Positions 42,895 to 51,733 of a stretch of 64,000 bases of DNA are shown piece by piece. The notes beneath the pieces were generated by a model that was not told the origin of the DNA, searched no databases, and saw only the letters and a list, made by a program, of their open reading frames with translations. Position 1 is the first letter of the stretch. The number at the start of each line of letters is the position of its first letter. The position numbers were made by a program, and so were the translations under genes. Where the stretch lies: the NCBI RefSeq assembly GCF_904848585.1, contig NZ_CAJHCR010000001.1, positions 1,116,001-1,180,000 of the forward strand, read 5' to 3'. This DNA comes from Paraburkholderia kirstenboschensis (lineage in GTDB: Bacteria > Pseudomonadota > Gammaproteobacteria > Burkholderiales > Burkholderiaceae).

Positions 42895-43480
42895 TGATCC
42901 GCGCGCAGCAGACGCGGACTTCGACGAGCGGGGCTTTCGGCATGCGCTCGGGCGCTTCGCGACCGGCGTCGTCGTGATCTCGACAGGCAGCGGCGAACGC
43001 CTGCACGCGATGACTGCGAACGCCTTCATGTCGGGATCGCTCAGGCCGCCGCTGATCGTCGTGTCGGTCGGACAGCACGCGCGCATGCACGAGCGCCTGA
43101 TGGGCTGCGCGGTGTTCGGCGTGAGCGTGTTGTCGGACGCCCAGGAGGCGCACAGCCGCCACTTCGCGGGCGAGCCGCAGAGCCGGCTTGCGCCGCGCTT
43201 CGCGGGCGTCGACGGGCTTGCGGACGTGGTGCTGCTCGAACATGCGGCGGCCCGCTTTGCGGCGCGTGTAGTGGACCGGCATCCGTGCGGCGACCACACG
43301 TTGTTCGTCGGCGAGGTGTTGGTGTTTTCGCTCGACGAGCACGCACCGCTCATTTTCTTCGGCGGACGCTATGGGTCGGTGGCCGGTTCGCAGATCGCGA
43401 CACCGGCACACGCATTGCCTGCATCCGCGCACTGCGAACAGGTTGAACCGGGCCCATCGTTTGCGAGGAGCCATGAGTGA
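42869..43480 (+). CDS. Flavin reductase (HpaC/DszD-like)
   Basis: A 203-residue flavin reductase-like FMN-binding domain protein: FRHALGRFATGVVVIST at about 22-38, MTANAFMSGSLRPPLIVVSV and a GDHTLFVGEVLVF segment that matches the C-terminal family signature. Such enzymes deliver FMNH2 or FADH2 to a partner monooxygenase. ATG 42869 follows CAGGAGAG and lies inside the 3' end of the methyltransferase gene. The only obvious flavoprotein partner in the locus is the acyl-CoA-dehydrogenase-like protein of the carrier operon, which lacks its standard catalytic Glu. That pairing is inference. Confidence 0.85.
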   Translation: MQADALRLNDPRAADADFDERGFRHALGRFATGVVVISTGSGERLHAMTANAFMSGSLRPPLIVVSVGQHARMHERLMGCAVFGVSVLSDAQEAHSRHFAGEPQSRLAPRFAGVDGLADVVLLEHAAARFAARVVDRHPCGDHTLFVGEVLVFSLDEHAPLIFFGGRYGSVAGSQIATPAHALPASAHCEQVEPGPSFARSHE

Positions 43481-43776
43481 TTCCAGGCCGTTTGGGTTCA
43501 GACAATTTGTCTCACAACGTGCGTCGTCGCACCATGCAAAGTCAAGGCCGCAGGCATGCTTGAAACGCAAGCTTGTGGCCCTTTGGCACGTAGCGCGTTA
43601 CATAGAAGAAACAATTCTTCAGAGGGATAACCCTGTCAGGAAGTGTCCCAACTGGCGTAACCGTTGTGAAGCTAGCAACGTAGCGTGGATGAACACCACG
43701 TGACGATAAAACACACAAAGAACGGCGGTTTATCAACAGGCTACGCGGGGGCAAACACCGCTTCGGGGAGAGGGTC

Positions 43777-44517
43777 ATGGAACAGGGAAACAAAGATCGA
43801 TCACTAGTCAGCAAGGTGATGGACGGGCTCGTCACGGGCATCGTCGAGGAGAAGTACGGCGCGATACTGCCGCCGCAGGACGTGCTGTCGAAAGAGTTCG
43901 ACGTGAGCCGCACCGTTATGCGCGAGGCGCTGTCGATGCTGCTCGCGCGCGACATGCTCGATGTGCGTCCGAAGATCGGCACGCGCATCCGGCCGATGAG
44001 CGACTGGCGCATGATCGACGAAGACGTCGTGAACTGGCGTTTTCGCGCGAAGCCCGATCCGCTGTTCCTGCGCGACGTGATCGAGTTTCGCATTCTGATC
44101 GAGCCGCGCGCGTCGGCGCAGGCGGCGGCGCGCGGCAGCGCGGCCGACATCGCCGCGGTGCGCGATGCGTTCGAGGCGTTTCGCGTGATCCGTCCCACCG
44201 AACCGGGCTATCAGGAAGCCGACGAACTGTTCCATACGCGCATCGTCGTCGCGAGCGGCAATCAGTTTTTCAAGCAGATGGCGGCGATCATTCGCGGGGC
44301 GCTGTCGTCGGGCAATCGGATCGTCAACGAGAAGGAAGGGATGTGGGAGACGGCGATTAACTCACACCGGCGCGTGGTGGAAGCGATAGAGCGGCGTGAC
44401 CCGAAAGAAGCCGAGCTCGCGTCGATGGCGATGATCGACTTCACGACCAAAGAGATCGCCGGCACCTTTGCCGTAGCGCCGCCGGTTCCGCCCGCGCATG
44501 GCGGAAACGCCGGATAA
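43777..44517 (+). CDS. GntR/FadR-family regulator (DgoR-like)
   Basis: A 246-residue FadR-subfamily regulator. A GntR winged HTH lies at about 12-75 (LSKEFDVSRTVMREALSML) and an all-helical FCD ligand domain at about 95-230 with likely metal-binding His/Asp residues (DELFHTRIVVASGNQFF). Start ATG 43777 is supported by GGGGAGAGGG. It resembles galactonate- and sugar-acid-type repressors (DgoR branch) more than FadR itself. A Gfo/Idh/MocA oxidoreductase gene 173 bp downstream may be a target. The 296-bp upstream gap (43481-43776) has no gene and presumably holds its promoter. Confidence 0.85.
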   Translation: MEQGNKDRSLVSKVMDGLVTGIVEEKYGAILPPQDVLSKEFDVSRTVMREALSMLLARDMLDVRPKIGTRIRPMSDWRMIDEDVVNWRFRAKPDPLFLRDVIEFRILIEPRASAQAAARGSAADIAAVRDAFEAFRVIRPTEPGYQEADELFHTRIVVASGNQFFKQMAAIIRGALSSGNRIVNEKEGMWETAINSHRRVVEAIERRDPKEAELASMAMIDFTTKEIAGTFAVAPPVPPAHGGNAG

Positions 44518-44690
44518 CGCCGAGCCGACGTATGGCTTCTGGCGCTGCTGCGCGCGTTGCCGCAGCGGCGCGCCAATTTGCTGATCGTCATGCTTGCAGC
44601 GCCACCGACGTGATGCGTTTCCCCACGACGACACACCTGCGGGCGGCATGCGCGACAATAGCGCCTTGCTCTTAACCGCAGGGACGCCAG

Positions 44691-45767
44691 GTGATCGTGA
44701 CAAACGCTGTGATCAACGCGGGCACAGATGCCCCGACAAACGCCGCCACTAACGCCGCCACAAACGCCGCCGCAAACGCAACGCAAGCAATCCCATCGGA
44801 CGGCACGATCCGTTGGGGAATCGTCGGTACGGGCCGCATTGCGCGCCGGTTCGCTCAAGGCCTCGCCTATGTGCCCAACGCGCGCCTCGCGGCCGTGTGG
44901 TCGCGCCGCGCCGAGCCTGCGCAGGCTTTCGCCGACGAATTCGGCGGCCGGCTTTGCGCGAGCTTCGATGCACTGCTCGCCAGCGGGATCGACGCGCTCT
45001 ATATCGCCACCGTTCAGGACAGCCACGCCGGTTACGCGATCGCGGCACTGCAAGCCGGCCTGCACGTGCTGTGCGAAAAGCCCGCCGCGATCAACAGGCC
45101 GCAACTCGAGCGCGTGCAGGACGCCGCGCGCCGCGCCCAGCGCCTCTTCATGGAAGCGATGAAGCCACCGTTTTATCCGTTGTACAGAAAGTTGCAGGCG
45201 CATCTAAAAGACGATCCGATTGGCGAAGTCGGGCTCGTGCGGGCCGGCTGTTCGGTGCCGGGCGTGCCCGACGATCACCCGTCGCTGTCGTTCGAGCATG
45301 CGGGCGGCGCGCTGCTCGATATCGGCATCTACGAGATGTTTCTCGCCGTCGACTGGCTCGGCGCGCCGCTCGACGTGCAAACGCTCGGGCGCCTCGGTGC
45401 GACCGGCGTCGATACGTTCGCGAGCCTGAACAGCCAGCATGAGCGCGGCATCGCGCAACTCTTCTGCGGACTCGACCTGCACGGCAAGGGCGACGCGCTG
45501 CTGATGGCGAAAAGCGGGCACGTGACGATTCACGAGCCGTGGTGGAACCCGTCGCGCGCGACCATCCGCTACGCCGACGGTCGCGTGATCGAGCTCGACG
45601 AACCGTTCGAAGGCGGTGGCCTGAACTACGAGACCGCGCATTTCTGCGAGCTGATCCGCGCGGGACAGATCGAGAGTCCGCTAATGCCGCACAGCAAGTC
45701 ATTGCAGATGATCGCGATGGCTGATGCCGCGCGCGCGGCGTTAGGGCTTAGGTTTGCGGGCGAGTGA
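44691..45767 (+). CDS. Gfo/Idh/MocA-family oxidoreductase
   Basis: A 358-residue NAD(P)-dependent sugar/inositol-type dehydrogenase. The Rossmann motif is GIVGTGRIARRF (43-54), the conserved EKPAA catalytic-site motif is in LCEKPAAINR (about 126-135), and the C-terminal domain has GGALLDIGIYEM. The chosen start is GTG 44691 (GTG 44697 is an alternative). Residues 13-31 are a TNAAT-type Asn/Ala/Thr repeat that comes from tandem DNA repeats and probably lies outside the fold; the true start might be further downstream near the GTIRWGIVG segment, but no ATG is available there. Substrate not deducible. Confidence 0.85.
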   Translation: MIVTNAVINAGTDAPTNAATNAATNAAANATQAIPSDGTIRWGIVGTGRIARRFAQGLAYVPNARLAAVWSRRAEPAQAFADEFGGRLCASFDALLASGIDALYIATVQDSHAGYAIAALQAGLHVLCEKPAAINRPQLERVQDAARRAQRLFMEAMKPPFYPLYRKLQAHLKDDPIGEVGLVRAGCSVPGVPDDHPSLSFEHAGGALLDIGIYEMFLAVDWLGAPLDVQTLGRLGATGVDTFASLNSQHERGIAQLFCGLDLHGKGDALLMAKSGHVTIHEPWWNPSRATIRYADGRVIELDEPFEGGGLNYETAHFCELIRAGQIESPLMPHSKSLQMIAMADAARAALGLRFAGE

Positions 45768-45865
45768 CGCGAAGCGCCCCATGCGGGGGCAGTACGATTT
45801 GCGGCATTACGCGCCGCGTTTCGAGCGTTTCGGCGTGCCGCTGGACCAGGCCGCGCCCCTCGCGA

Positions 45866-45895
45866 GCCGCTAGCCGGCGGGGACCGGCTAGCGGC
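45866..45895. terminator. Hairpin between convergent oxidoreductase and ABC permease genes
   Basis: A perfect 12-bp stem GCCGCTAGCCGG/CCGGCTAGCGGC (45866-45877 with 45884-45895) with a 6-nt loop. It has no T run, but its place between converging genes suggests a bidirectional end signal. Confidence 0.55.
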
Positions 45896-45957
45896 GGCTC
45901 AGTCTCTAGCACAAGCTCCGGCCGCGCGTTCAGTATTGAATGCCCGCCGCCCGGCGC

Positions 45958-46617
45958 TCAGTGCCTGGAGGGCAACGCGAGCCGCCGTTCATACCAGCGC
46001 TGCAGCAGTTCGAGTATCTGGCACAGCACCCAGTAGACGGCCGCTGCCGCGAGATAGAGCGGCAATGGCTGGTACGTCGATGCGATGATTTCCTGCGCAC
46101 TACGCAGCAGTTCGGTCACCGTAATCACGGACACCAACGAAGTATCCTTGATCAGGCTGATCAAGCTGTTCGACAGACTCGGCACCGCAATGCGCAAGGC
46201 TTGCGGCGCGATCACGTAGCGCAGCGTCTGACGTCGCGAGAGTCCGAGACTGTAGGCGGCGAGCCATTGTCCCCGCTGAATGCCGAGGATCGCGCCGCGC
46301 ATGCTCTCCGACAGATACGCGGCCACATTTGCCGACAGCGCGATCACGCCGGCCGGCGTCGGGTCGAGCGAAATTCCGAAGCTCGGCAAGCCGTAGTAGA
46401 TCACGAAGATCTGCACGAGCAACGGCGTGCCGCGCATCACACTCACGTAAATGCGCGCGATCCAGTTCAATGTGCGGCTGTGGCTCACGCCCATCAGCGC
46501 GAGCACGGCGCCTGCGATCAGGCCGAAGAACATCGACAGAACTGCAAACTTGACCGTCAGGACAGCGCCCTGCGCGAGCACAGGAAGCGATTGAACGAGC
46601 AGGGAAGTGGTGGACAT
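45958..46617 (-). CDS. Polar amino-acid ABC transporter permease
   Basis: A 219-residue inner-membrane permease of the His/Glu/Gln/Arg/opine family with about five helices. The EAA loop contacting the ATPase is GLSRRQTLRYVIAPQALRIA. It resembles cystine-type (TcyL/YecS) permeases. It is downstream of the binding-protein gene, separated by a 13-bp-stem hairpin. The cognate ATP-binding subunit normally follows but the next gene on this side is convergent and unrelated, so the ATPase must be encoded elsewhere or shared. Confidence 0.9.
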   Translation of the reverse strand: MSTTSLLVQSLPVLAQGAVLTVKFAVLSMFFGLIAGAVLALMGVSHSRTLNWIARIYVSVMRGTPLLVQIFVIYYGLPSFGISLDPTPAGVIALSANVAAYLSESMRGAILGIQRGQWLAAYSLGLSRRQTLRYVIAPQALRIAVPSLSNSLISLIKDTSLVSVITVTELLRSAQEIIASTYQPLPLYLAAAAVYWVLCQILELLQRWYERRLALPSRH

Positions 46618-46681
46618 GAGCGGTGCTCGGGTTGGCGCGCGAGACGCACATCGCCTAGGCTGGGCGCGTGCTGCAAAAGTG

Positions 46682-46714
46682 CGAAGGGCGGCATTCCGGG
46701 GATGCCGCCCTTCG
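46682..46714 (-). terminator. Stem-loop between binding-protein and permease genes
   Basis: A perfect 13-bp stem (46682-46694 with 46702-46714, core GAAGGGCGGCAT) with a 7-nt loop, 17 bp after the binding-protein stop on the minus strand. Only a short T run follows, so it probably acts as a partial terminator or RNA stabiliser that makes the periplasmic binding protein more abundant than the permease. Confidence 0.7.
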
Positions 46715-46730
46715 TTTCATCCGAAGCCGG

Positions 46731-47525
46731 TTACTTGATCGGCTTGCTCACGTCGATGCCGAACCACTTGTCCGAGATCTTCGCGAACGTGCCGTCTGCT
46801 TCGAGCTGCGTCATCGCGTCGTCGATTGCCTTCGAAAACTTCGGGTTGTTCTTTTTGAACGGAATCCCCGACGGGTTGCCCGCGCCGACATTCGCGCCGG
46901 TGCGCAGCGGCAACTGCGAGTTCTTCAACAGATACGCGAGCATCAGACGGTCGTTGAGCGCCGCGTCGAGACGGCCCGCCGCCAGATCGCGCAGGTATTC
47001 GGGCGCGCCCGGGTACGTCTTCACGTCGATGCCGGGCACCGACTTCGCCATGTCCATGTAGTTGGTGCCAAGGCCGACGCCGAGTTTCTTGCCCTTCAGA
47101 TCGTCGAGCGACTTGAACTGGCGCGTGTCGTCCTTACGCTGGATCAATTGGGCGGCCGAGTACGTATAAGCGGGCGAGAAATCGAGCGCCTGCTTGCGCG
47201 CATCCGTAATGCCGACCTGGTTGACGATCACGTCGAACTTGCCGGCCTGAAGGCCCGCAATGATGCCGCTCCATTCGGTTGTGACGAATTCGGGCTTGGC
47301 GCCGAGCTTCGCCGCCACCGCTTTGGCGATGTCGACGTCATAACCGACCAGTTCGCCCGACGGCGCTTTCGAATTGAACGGAGGGAAGGTGCCTTCCAGA
47401 CCGATGCGCAGCGTGCCGCGCTGCTTGACCTGGTCCAGCAGATCGTCGGCATGGGCCGTGACCGCGGTGAACGAAGCGCCGATCAGAGCGGCGACGAAAA
47501 CTTTCTTCAACAACCCGAGTTGCAT
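46731..47525 (-). CDS. Periplasmic amino-acid-binding protein
   Basis: A 264-residue solute-binding protein, family 3, of a polar amino-acid ABC importer. It has a signal peptide cleaved after about residue 26 (TAVTAHA-DD), then GTLRIGLEGTFPPFNSKAPS and GYDVDIAKAVAAKLGAKPEF, the ligand-binding domain start. The similarity to FliY/TcyJ cystine binders is suggestive only. It is first in the two-gene minus-strand operon, ahead of the permease. The ligand is not proven by sequence. Confidence 0.92.
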   Translation of the reverse strand: MQLGLLKKVFVAALIGASFTAVTAHADDLLDQVKQRGTLRIGLEGTFPPFNSKAPSGELVGYDVDIAKAVAAKLGAKPEFVTTEWSGIIAGLQAGKFDVIVNQVGITDARKQALDFSPAYTYSAAQLIQRKDDTRQFKSLDDLKGKKLGVGLGTNYMDMAKSVPGIDVKTYPGAPEYLRDLAAGRLDAALNDRLMLAYLLKNSQLPLRTGANVGAGNPSGIPFKKNNPKFSKAIDDAMTQLEADGTFAKISDKWFGIDVSKPIK

Positions 47526-47682
47526 TGTGTTCCTTTTTGTTCGTATGTCGTTTTAGCGGACGAAAGCTTAACAAAGCAGAATGCCGAACGCTAAATACCG
47601 TTTGTTCATGTCTGTATTACCCGGTTGCCGCGAGCCTGAGTCCGCGTGCCGCTGCGACTGCGACTGCCACTGCGCCGTGGAG

Positions 47683-48705
47683 TCAGTGAAGCGCCTGCAC
47701 GCATTCGGCAACGAGCGCCGGTCCCCGATAGATGAAGCCCGTATAAAGCTGAACGAGCGAGGCGCCGGCAGCGAGCTTCGCGCGGGCATCGTCGCCGGAA
47801 AAGATCCCGCCCACGCCGATGATCGGCACTGACTCACCGACTTCGGCGCGCAGCTTGCGGATCACTTCGTTCGACGCGTCGAACACCGGCTTGCCCGACA
47901 GCCCGCCCGCTTCGTCGCCATATTGCATGCCCGCGACGGCGGTGCGCGACAGCGTGGTATTGGTCGCGATCACGCCTTCGAAGCGGTGGCGCAACAGCGT
48001 GTCGGCGATCGACTTGATCTGCTCGTCGTCGAGATCAGGTGCGATCTTCAACGCGAGCGGCACCAGCTTGCCGTGCATGTCGGCAAGACGCTGCTGCTTG
48101 TCCTTGAGCGCCGCGAGCAGCGCGTCGAGTTCGCCGGCGCCTTGCAACTGGCGCAGGTTCTTGGTATTCGGCGACGAGATGTTGACCGTCACGTAGCTCG
48201 CGAACGGATAGACGCGTTCGAGGCAATACAGGTAGTCTTCAGCGGCGCGCTCGATCGGCGTGTCGGCGTTCTTGCCGATGTTCAGGCCGAGAATGCCGCG
48301 ATAACGCGCGGCCTGCACGTTTTTCACGAACTGGTCGACGCCCGCATTGTTGAAGCCCATGCGGTTGATCACGGCATTCGCCTGGGGCAGGCGGAACATG
48401 CGCGGCCGCGGATTGCCGGGCTGCGCGCGCGGCGTGACCGTGCCCACTTCGATGAAGCCGAAGCCGAGCGCGGCGAGCCCGTCGATAGACGCCCCGTCCT
48501 TGTCGAGCCCTGCTGCAAGCCCCACGGGATTGCGGAACGTCAGCCCCATCACCGTGCGCGGCGCGTCAGGCACGCGCGCGGCGAGCGCGCCGGCGAGGCC
48601 GGTGCGGCCCGCAGCGCCGAGCACACGCAAGGTCAGGTGATGAGCGTCTTCCGCATCCATGCGAAAGAGTTGGGCGCGTATGAGCGGATAGAGGGAACTG
48701 AACAC
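47683..48705 (-). CDS. pyrD: Dihydroorotate dehydrogenase (quinone), class 2
   Basis: A 340-residue class 2 enzyme that oxidises dihydroorotate to orotate in pyrimidine synthesis and passes electrons to quinone at the inner membrane. The N-terminal membrane-binding helices ([13 protein letters not shown]), [10 protein letters not shown] and [14 protein letters not shown] (with the class 2 catalytic Ser) are present, as is the FMN-phosphate region [12 protein letters not shown]. The frame opens upstream at a TTG (48726), but GTG 48705 gives the family N-terminus. It is last in the nudix-aat-bpt-pyrD run. Confidence 0.96.
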   Translation of the reverse strand: MFSSLYPLIRAQLFRMDAEDAHHLTLRVLGAAGRTGLAGALAARVPDAPRTVMGLTFRNPVGLAAGLDKDGASIDGLAALGFGFIEVGTVTPRAQPGNPRPRMFRLPQANAVINRMGFNNAGVDQFVKNVQAARYRGILGLNIGKNADTPIERAAEDYLYCLERVYPFASYVTVNISSPNTKNLRQLQGAGELDALLAALKDKQQRLADMHGKLVPLALKIAPDLDDEQIKSIADTLLRHRFEGVIATNTTLSRTAVAGMQYGDEAGGLSGKPVFDASNEVIRKLRAEVGESVPIIGVGGIFSGDDARAKLAAGASLVQLYTGFIYRGPALVAECVQALH

Positions 48706-48800
48706 AGGACGAAGCCGGGCGGCCAAAAAATGGGAACCCGCTATTTTACCGGCTTTGCGCTATCAATGAGATAAGGCGGGGCAGGAGTGGCGCTCGCCAC

Positions 48801-49622
48801 TTAAGGCCGCAGCGGCCCGCGTTTGCCCTGCGACGCCGCGCCGACCGGCGCGAGATCGACGCCTGCGGGATCGAGTACGCGCCATACGCCGTCGATCAGA
48901 CCTTCGAGCGGCCTGAAATTGGCCTTGTAGGCCATCTTCGGACTCTCGCGGATCCAGTACCCGAGGTACACATACGGCAACTTCAGGCTGCGCGCCTGCT
49001 CGATCTGCCAGTAGATGTTGTACGTGCCGAAGCTCGTATGCGGCAGTCCCGGCTCGAAGAACGTGTACACGGACGAGAGCCCGTCGCCGAGAATGTCGAT
49101 CATGCTGATCATGCGCAGAAGGCCGGGCGATTCGGGTTTGTCCGGCAGCGCTTCACGGAATTCGACGAGCCGCGAGTTGATCCGGCTTTGCAGCAGAAAC
49201 TGTTCGTACTGGTCGCGGCTGTCGCGGTCCATGCCGCCGCCCGCATGTCGCGCCGACTGATAGCGCATATAGAGCGCGTAGTGTTCCTCGTCGTAGTGAA
49301 GCGGCGCGACCGTGGCGATCATGTCGCCATGCTTTTTCCAGACGCGCCGTTGCGTGCGGTTCGGCTCGAACCGGTCGACCGGCACGCGCACGGGCACGCA
49401 AGCGCGGCAACCGTCGCAATACGGCCGATATGTGAACACACCTGAGCGCCGGAAGCCCGCCTTGACGAGGTCCGTATAGACGTCCGAGTTGATCAGGTGA
49501 CTGGGCGTCGCGACTTGCGAGCGCGCGATACGCCCGTCGAGATAACTGCAGGGATAGGGCGCCGTTGCATAAAATTGCAGCGCCGAAAGCGGAGAAAGAG
49601 GCAGCTCGTTAGGATGAGTCAC
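48801..49622 (-). CDS. bpt: Aspartate/glutamate leucyltransferase (N-end rule)
   Basis: A 273-residue leucyl-tRNA:protein transferase of the ATE1-like Bpt family, which attaches Leu to N-terminal Asp or Glu and marks the protein for ClpAP via ClpS. The cysteine cluster YCDGCRAC (68-75, Cys69, Cys72, Cys75, with Cys25 upstream) typical of this family is present, as are the conserved [18 protein letters not shown] stretch and the [13 protein letters not shown] core. GTG 49622 gives the family start ([19 protein letters not shown]); an upstream TTG extension does not. It follows aat, whose product acts on Arg/Lys N-ends. Confidence 0.94.
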   Translation of the reverse strand: MTHPNELPLSPLSALQFYATAPYPCSYLDGRIARSQVATPSHLINSDVYTDLVKAGFRRSGVFTYRPYCDGCRACVPVRVPVDRFEPNRTQRRVWKKHGDMIATVAPLHYDEEHYALYMRYQSARHAGGGMDRDSRDQYEQFLLQSRINSRLVEFREALPDKPESPGLLRMISMIDILGDGLSSVYTFFEPGLPHTSFGTYNIYWQIEQARSLKLPYVYLGYWIRESPKMAYKANFRPLEGLIDGVWRVLDPAGVDLAPVGAASQGKRGPLRP

Positions 49623-49668
49623 GTTGGCAGCTCTCGAAGCATCTCTGGTAATGCAAACCCGGCGCGCG

Positions 49669-49716
49669 TTGCAACTTGTCTTGCAGATCGTGTTGCAGCT
49701 CATTTTGCAGCACTCG
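49669..49716. repeat. Four 12-bp tandem repeats between aat and bpt
   Basis: TTGCARNTNNTN-type units in exact 12-bp period at 49669, 49681, 49693 and 49705, each starting TTGCA. They lie in the 139-bp gap before the bpt start and are not in a supported reading frame. Confidence 0.7.
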
Positions 49717-49761
49717 ATCCGCGCGTTTCATTGAACGGATCCGGATTCGGCCTGATTCTTC

Positions 49762-50499
49762 CTACGCCGCTCGCGCGAGCACATCGAGCAACACGGTCTT
49801 GTCGAAGCGCCAGGGAATGCGCGGTGCGTCGACAGACGCGCGAACATGCGCGATGAACGCTTTGCGCGCTATCTCGCGACCGCCGAGCGACGCCAGATGC
49901 GACGTGTTCTGCTGGCAGTCTATCATTTCTATTTCGTGACGGCGCAAGTGCCCGACAAGCGCGGCCAGCGCCATTTTCGAGGCATCCGTGACGTTGGCGA
50001 ACATGGATTCGCCGAAGAACATCTTGCCGAACGAGACACCGTACAAGCCGCCCACGCGCTCGCCTTCGAACCATGTTTCGATGCTGTGCGCGTCCCCCAC
50101 GCGATGCAGCGACGAATAGGCGTCCACTACGTCCGCGGTGATCCACGTGCCGCGCTGGCCGCGACGCGGCGCCTCTGCGCAGGCGCGCATCACGGCTGCG
50201 AAGTCGTGGTCGACGCGGATTTCCCACGCGTCGTCGCGCAACACGCGCTTGAGCGTTTTACGCAGCGACGGCGACACCTTGAACTCGGCAGGGCGCAGGA
50301 TCATGCGCGGGTCGGGGCTCCACCACAACACGGGCTGGCCGTCCGAATACCACGGGAAGATACCGTGACGATACGCGTCGATAAGGCGAGACGGCAGCAG
50401 ATCGCCGCTCGCGGCGAGCAGGCCCGGAGCGCCGCTTGCCGCGCCGAGCGCGCGCTCGACGGGCGGAAACGGTTCGTCGGGTCCGAGCCAGGGAACCAT
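49762..50499 (-). CDS. aat: Leucyl/phenylalanyl-tRNA--protein transferase
   Basis: A 245-residue Aat, which transfers Leu or Phe from tRNA to proteins with N-terminal Arg or Lys, creating N-degrons. The family features [45 protein letters not shown]-like [11 protein letters not shown] and the [20 protein letters not shown] segment are all present. Length is typical. ATG 50499 lies 9 bp after the NUDIX gene stop. With bpt it covers both branches of the bacterial N-end rule in one operon. Confidence 0.96.
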   Translation of the reverse strand: MVPWLGPDEPFPPVERALGAASGAPGLLAASGDLLPSRLIDAYRHGIFPWYSDGQPVLWWSPDPRMILRPAEFKVSPSLRKTLKRVLRDDAWEIRVDHDFAAVMRACAEAPRRGQRGTWITADVVDAYSSLHRVGDAHSIETWFEGERVGGLYGVSFGKMFFGESMFANVTDASKMALAALVGHLRRHEIEMIDCQQNTSHLASLGGREIARKAFIAHVRASVDAPRIPWRFDKTVLLDVLARAA

Positions 50500-50508
50500 G
50501 CGCGCCGC

Positions 50509-51054
50509 TCAGCCTTCGCGCAGCGAGCGGAAGATGTCGCCCGTATGCAGGCCGAAGCTGCCGGCCGCGCGGTCGGCGAAAAAGAAGCGCAGCGTTTGTC
50601 CGACGGTGGGAAACGCAATCTCGTCCCACGGAATGTCGCTTTCTTCGAAGAGCTTCACTTCGAGACTTTCCTCGCCCGCGGCAATGTCCAGATCGAGGAG
50701 GCGCGCCATGTAGAAAAGATGCACCTGATGCACATGCGGCACGTTCAGCAGCGAGAAGAGATTCTGCACCTCGACGCGCGCGCCGGCTTCTTCGAGCGTT
50801 TCGCGGGAAGCGGCTTCGGCCGTGGTCTCGCCCATTTCCATGAAGCCTGCTGGCAGCGTCCAGTAGCCGTAGCGCGGTTCGATTGCGCGGCGGCAGAGCA
50901 GCACCTTGTCGTCCCAGACCGGAACGGTGCCCACGACGTTGCGCGGATTCTGATAGTGCACCGTGCCGCAATTGCCGCATACGAAGCGCTCGCGGTTGTC
51001 GCCCGGCGGAATGCTCAGGCTGACGCCGTGGCCGCAGACAGAACAGAATTTCAT
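50509..51054 (-). CDS. NUDIX hydrolase with N-terminal zinc ribbon
   Basis: A 181-residue protein with a zinc ribbon (Cys4, Cys7, Cys26, Cys29) and a Nudix box G-x5-E-x7-RETLEEAG (Gly70, Glu76, 84-91). This layout resembles NADH pyrophosphatase-like and ADP-sugar-type hydrolases of the zinc-ribbon class. It hydrolyses a nucleoside diphosphate linked to X; the substrate is unknown. It is first in the nudix-aat-bpt-pyrD set, 274 bp downstream of the initiator tRNA gene on the same strand. Confidence 0.9.
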   Translation of the reverse strand: MKFCSVCGHGVSLSIPPGDNRERFVCGNCGTVHYQNPRNVVGTVPVWDDKVLLCRRAIEPRYGYWTLPAGFMEMGETTAEAASRETLEEAGARVEVQNLFSLLNVPHVHQVHLFYMARLLDLDIAAGEESLEVKLFEESDIPWDEIAFPTVGQTLRFFFADRAAGSFGLHTGDIFRSLREG

Positions 51055-51271
51055 AGGAAAGGCACAAGAAAGGGTGCTAGGAGTTTATCACTGGGGCGGC
51101 GTTTTACCGTGCGCGGTGATGGTGACGCGTGATGGAGGCGGTGCCGGCAAGCGGGCGGTGTGAAGGGGCGTGGGTGCGCTTATAAGTGTGCTCATGCGTG
51201 AGCTTGATGACGCGGCTCGTATGCATCGACTCATGCCAGGACTATCGACGCGAAAAGACGGCCGCGCAAAC

Positions 51272-51300
51272 AAAAAAGGCCTGCCCATATGGCAAGCCTT
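51272..51300 (-). terminator. Terminator of the initiator tRNA gene
   Basis: Stem AAGGC-TGCC (51276-51285) with GGCA-GCCTT (51291-51300), one C-A mismatch, 5-nt loop, then six Ts on the minus strand (51277-51272). It begins about 28 bp after the tRNA CCA end. Confidence 0.85.
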
Positions 51301-51327
51301 CAATGTTGTTTTCGACGTTCCAGCTTT

Positions 51328-51404
<77 letters not shown>

Positions 51405-51733
51405 TCCGTCGAAGAAAAGAGTATAGACCAAACCGGGAGCCGATGCAATAGTCGATGCGGTAGTCGTTTAACGAGCGGACTGCCGCTTGCAGTTCCCGGC
51501 AATTACTAGCGACTAGCGCTCGCCGAACAGCTTCCTGCAAAACGCGTCGCGCGATGCGTGGGCGGCGTCGCATCGCGCAAGGCCGCTGCAAGACGCTGCG
51601 CTAGAATCGGAGTCTCCCGGCGCGCCGTCACGCCATTTGCGTGGGACTCAAGACGACTCCACGCCGACTCCACGCCGAGTCGGTCGCGAATGCACGACGA
51701 CGAGCCCGCACTCACACCTTGCCCCGGAACTCC
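51405..51733. promoter_or_regulatory. Initiator tRNA promoter and UPF0303 leader
   Basis: On the minus strand TTGCAT (51448-51443), a 17-bp spacer and TATACT (51425-51420) form the tRNA promoter. On the plus strand TAGAAT (51602-51607) is a candidate -10 for the UPF0303 gene without a clear -35. The rest of this 329-bp gap contains no supported gene. Confidence 0.75.

Noticed and set aside
43569..43600. Possible sigma-54 promoter (TTGGCACG) upstream of the GntR gene
   Set aside because: The downstream -12 element (TTGCA) is absent at the required distance.
45781..45873. 30-codon frame MRGQYDLRHYAP... after the oxidoreductase gene
   Set aside because: No Shine-Dalgarno, ends inside the hairpin, and no recognisable family; it may be chance.
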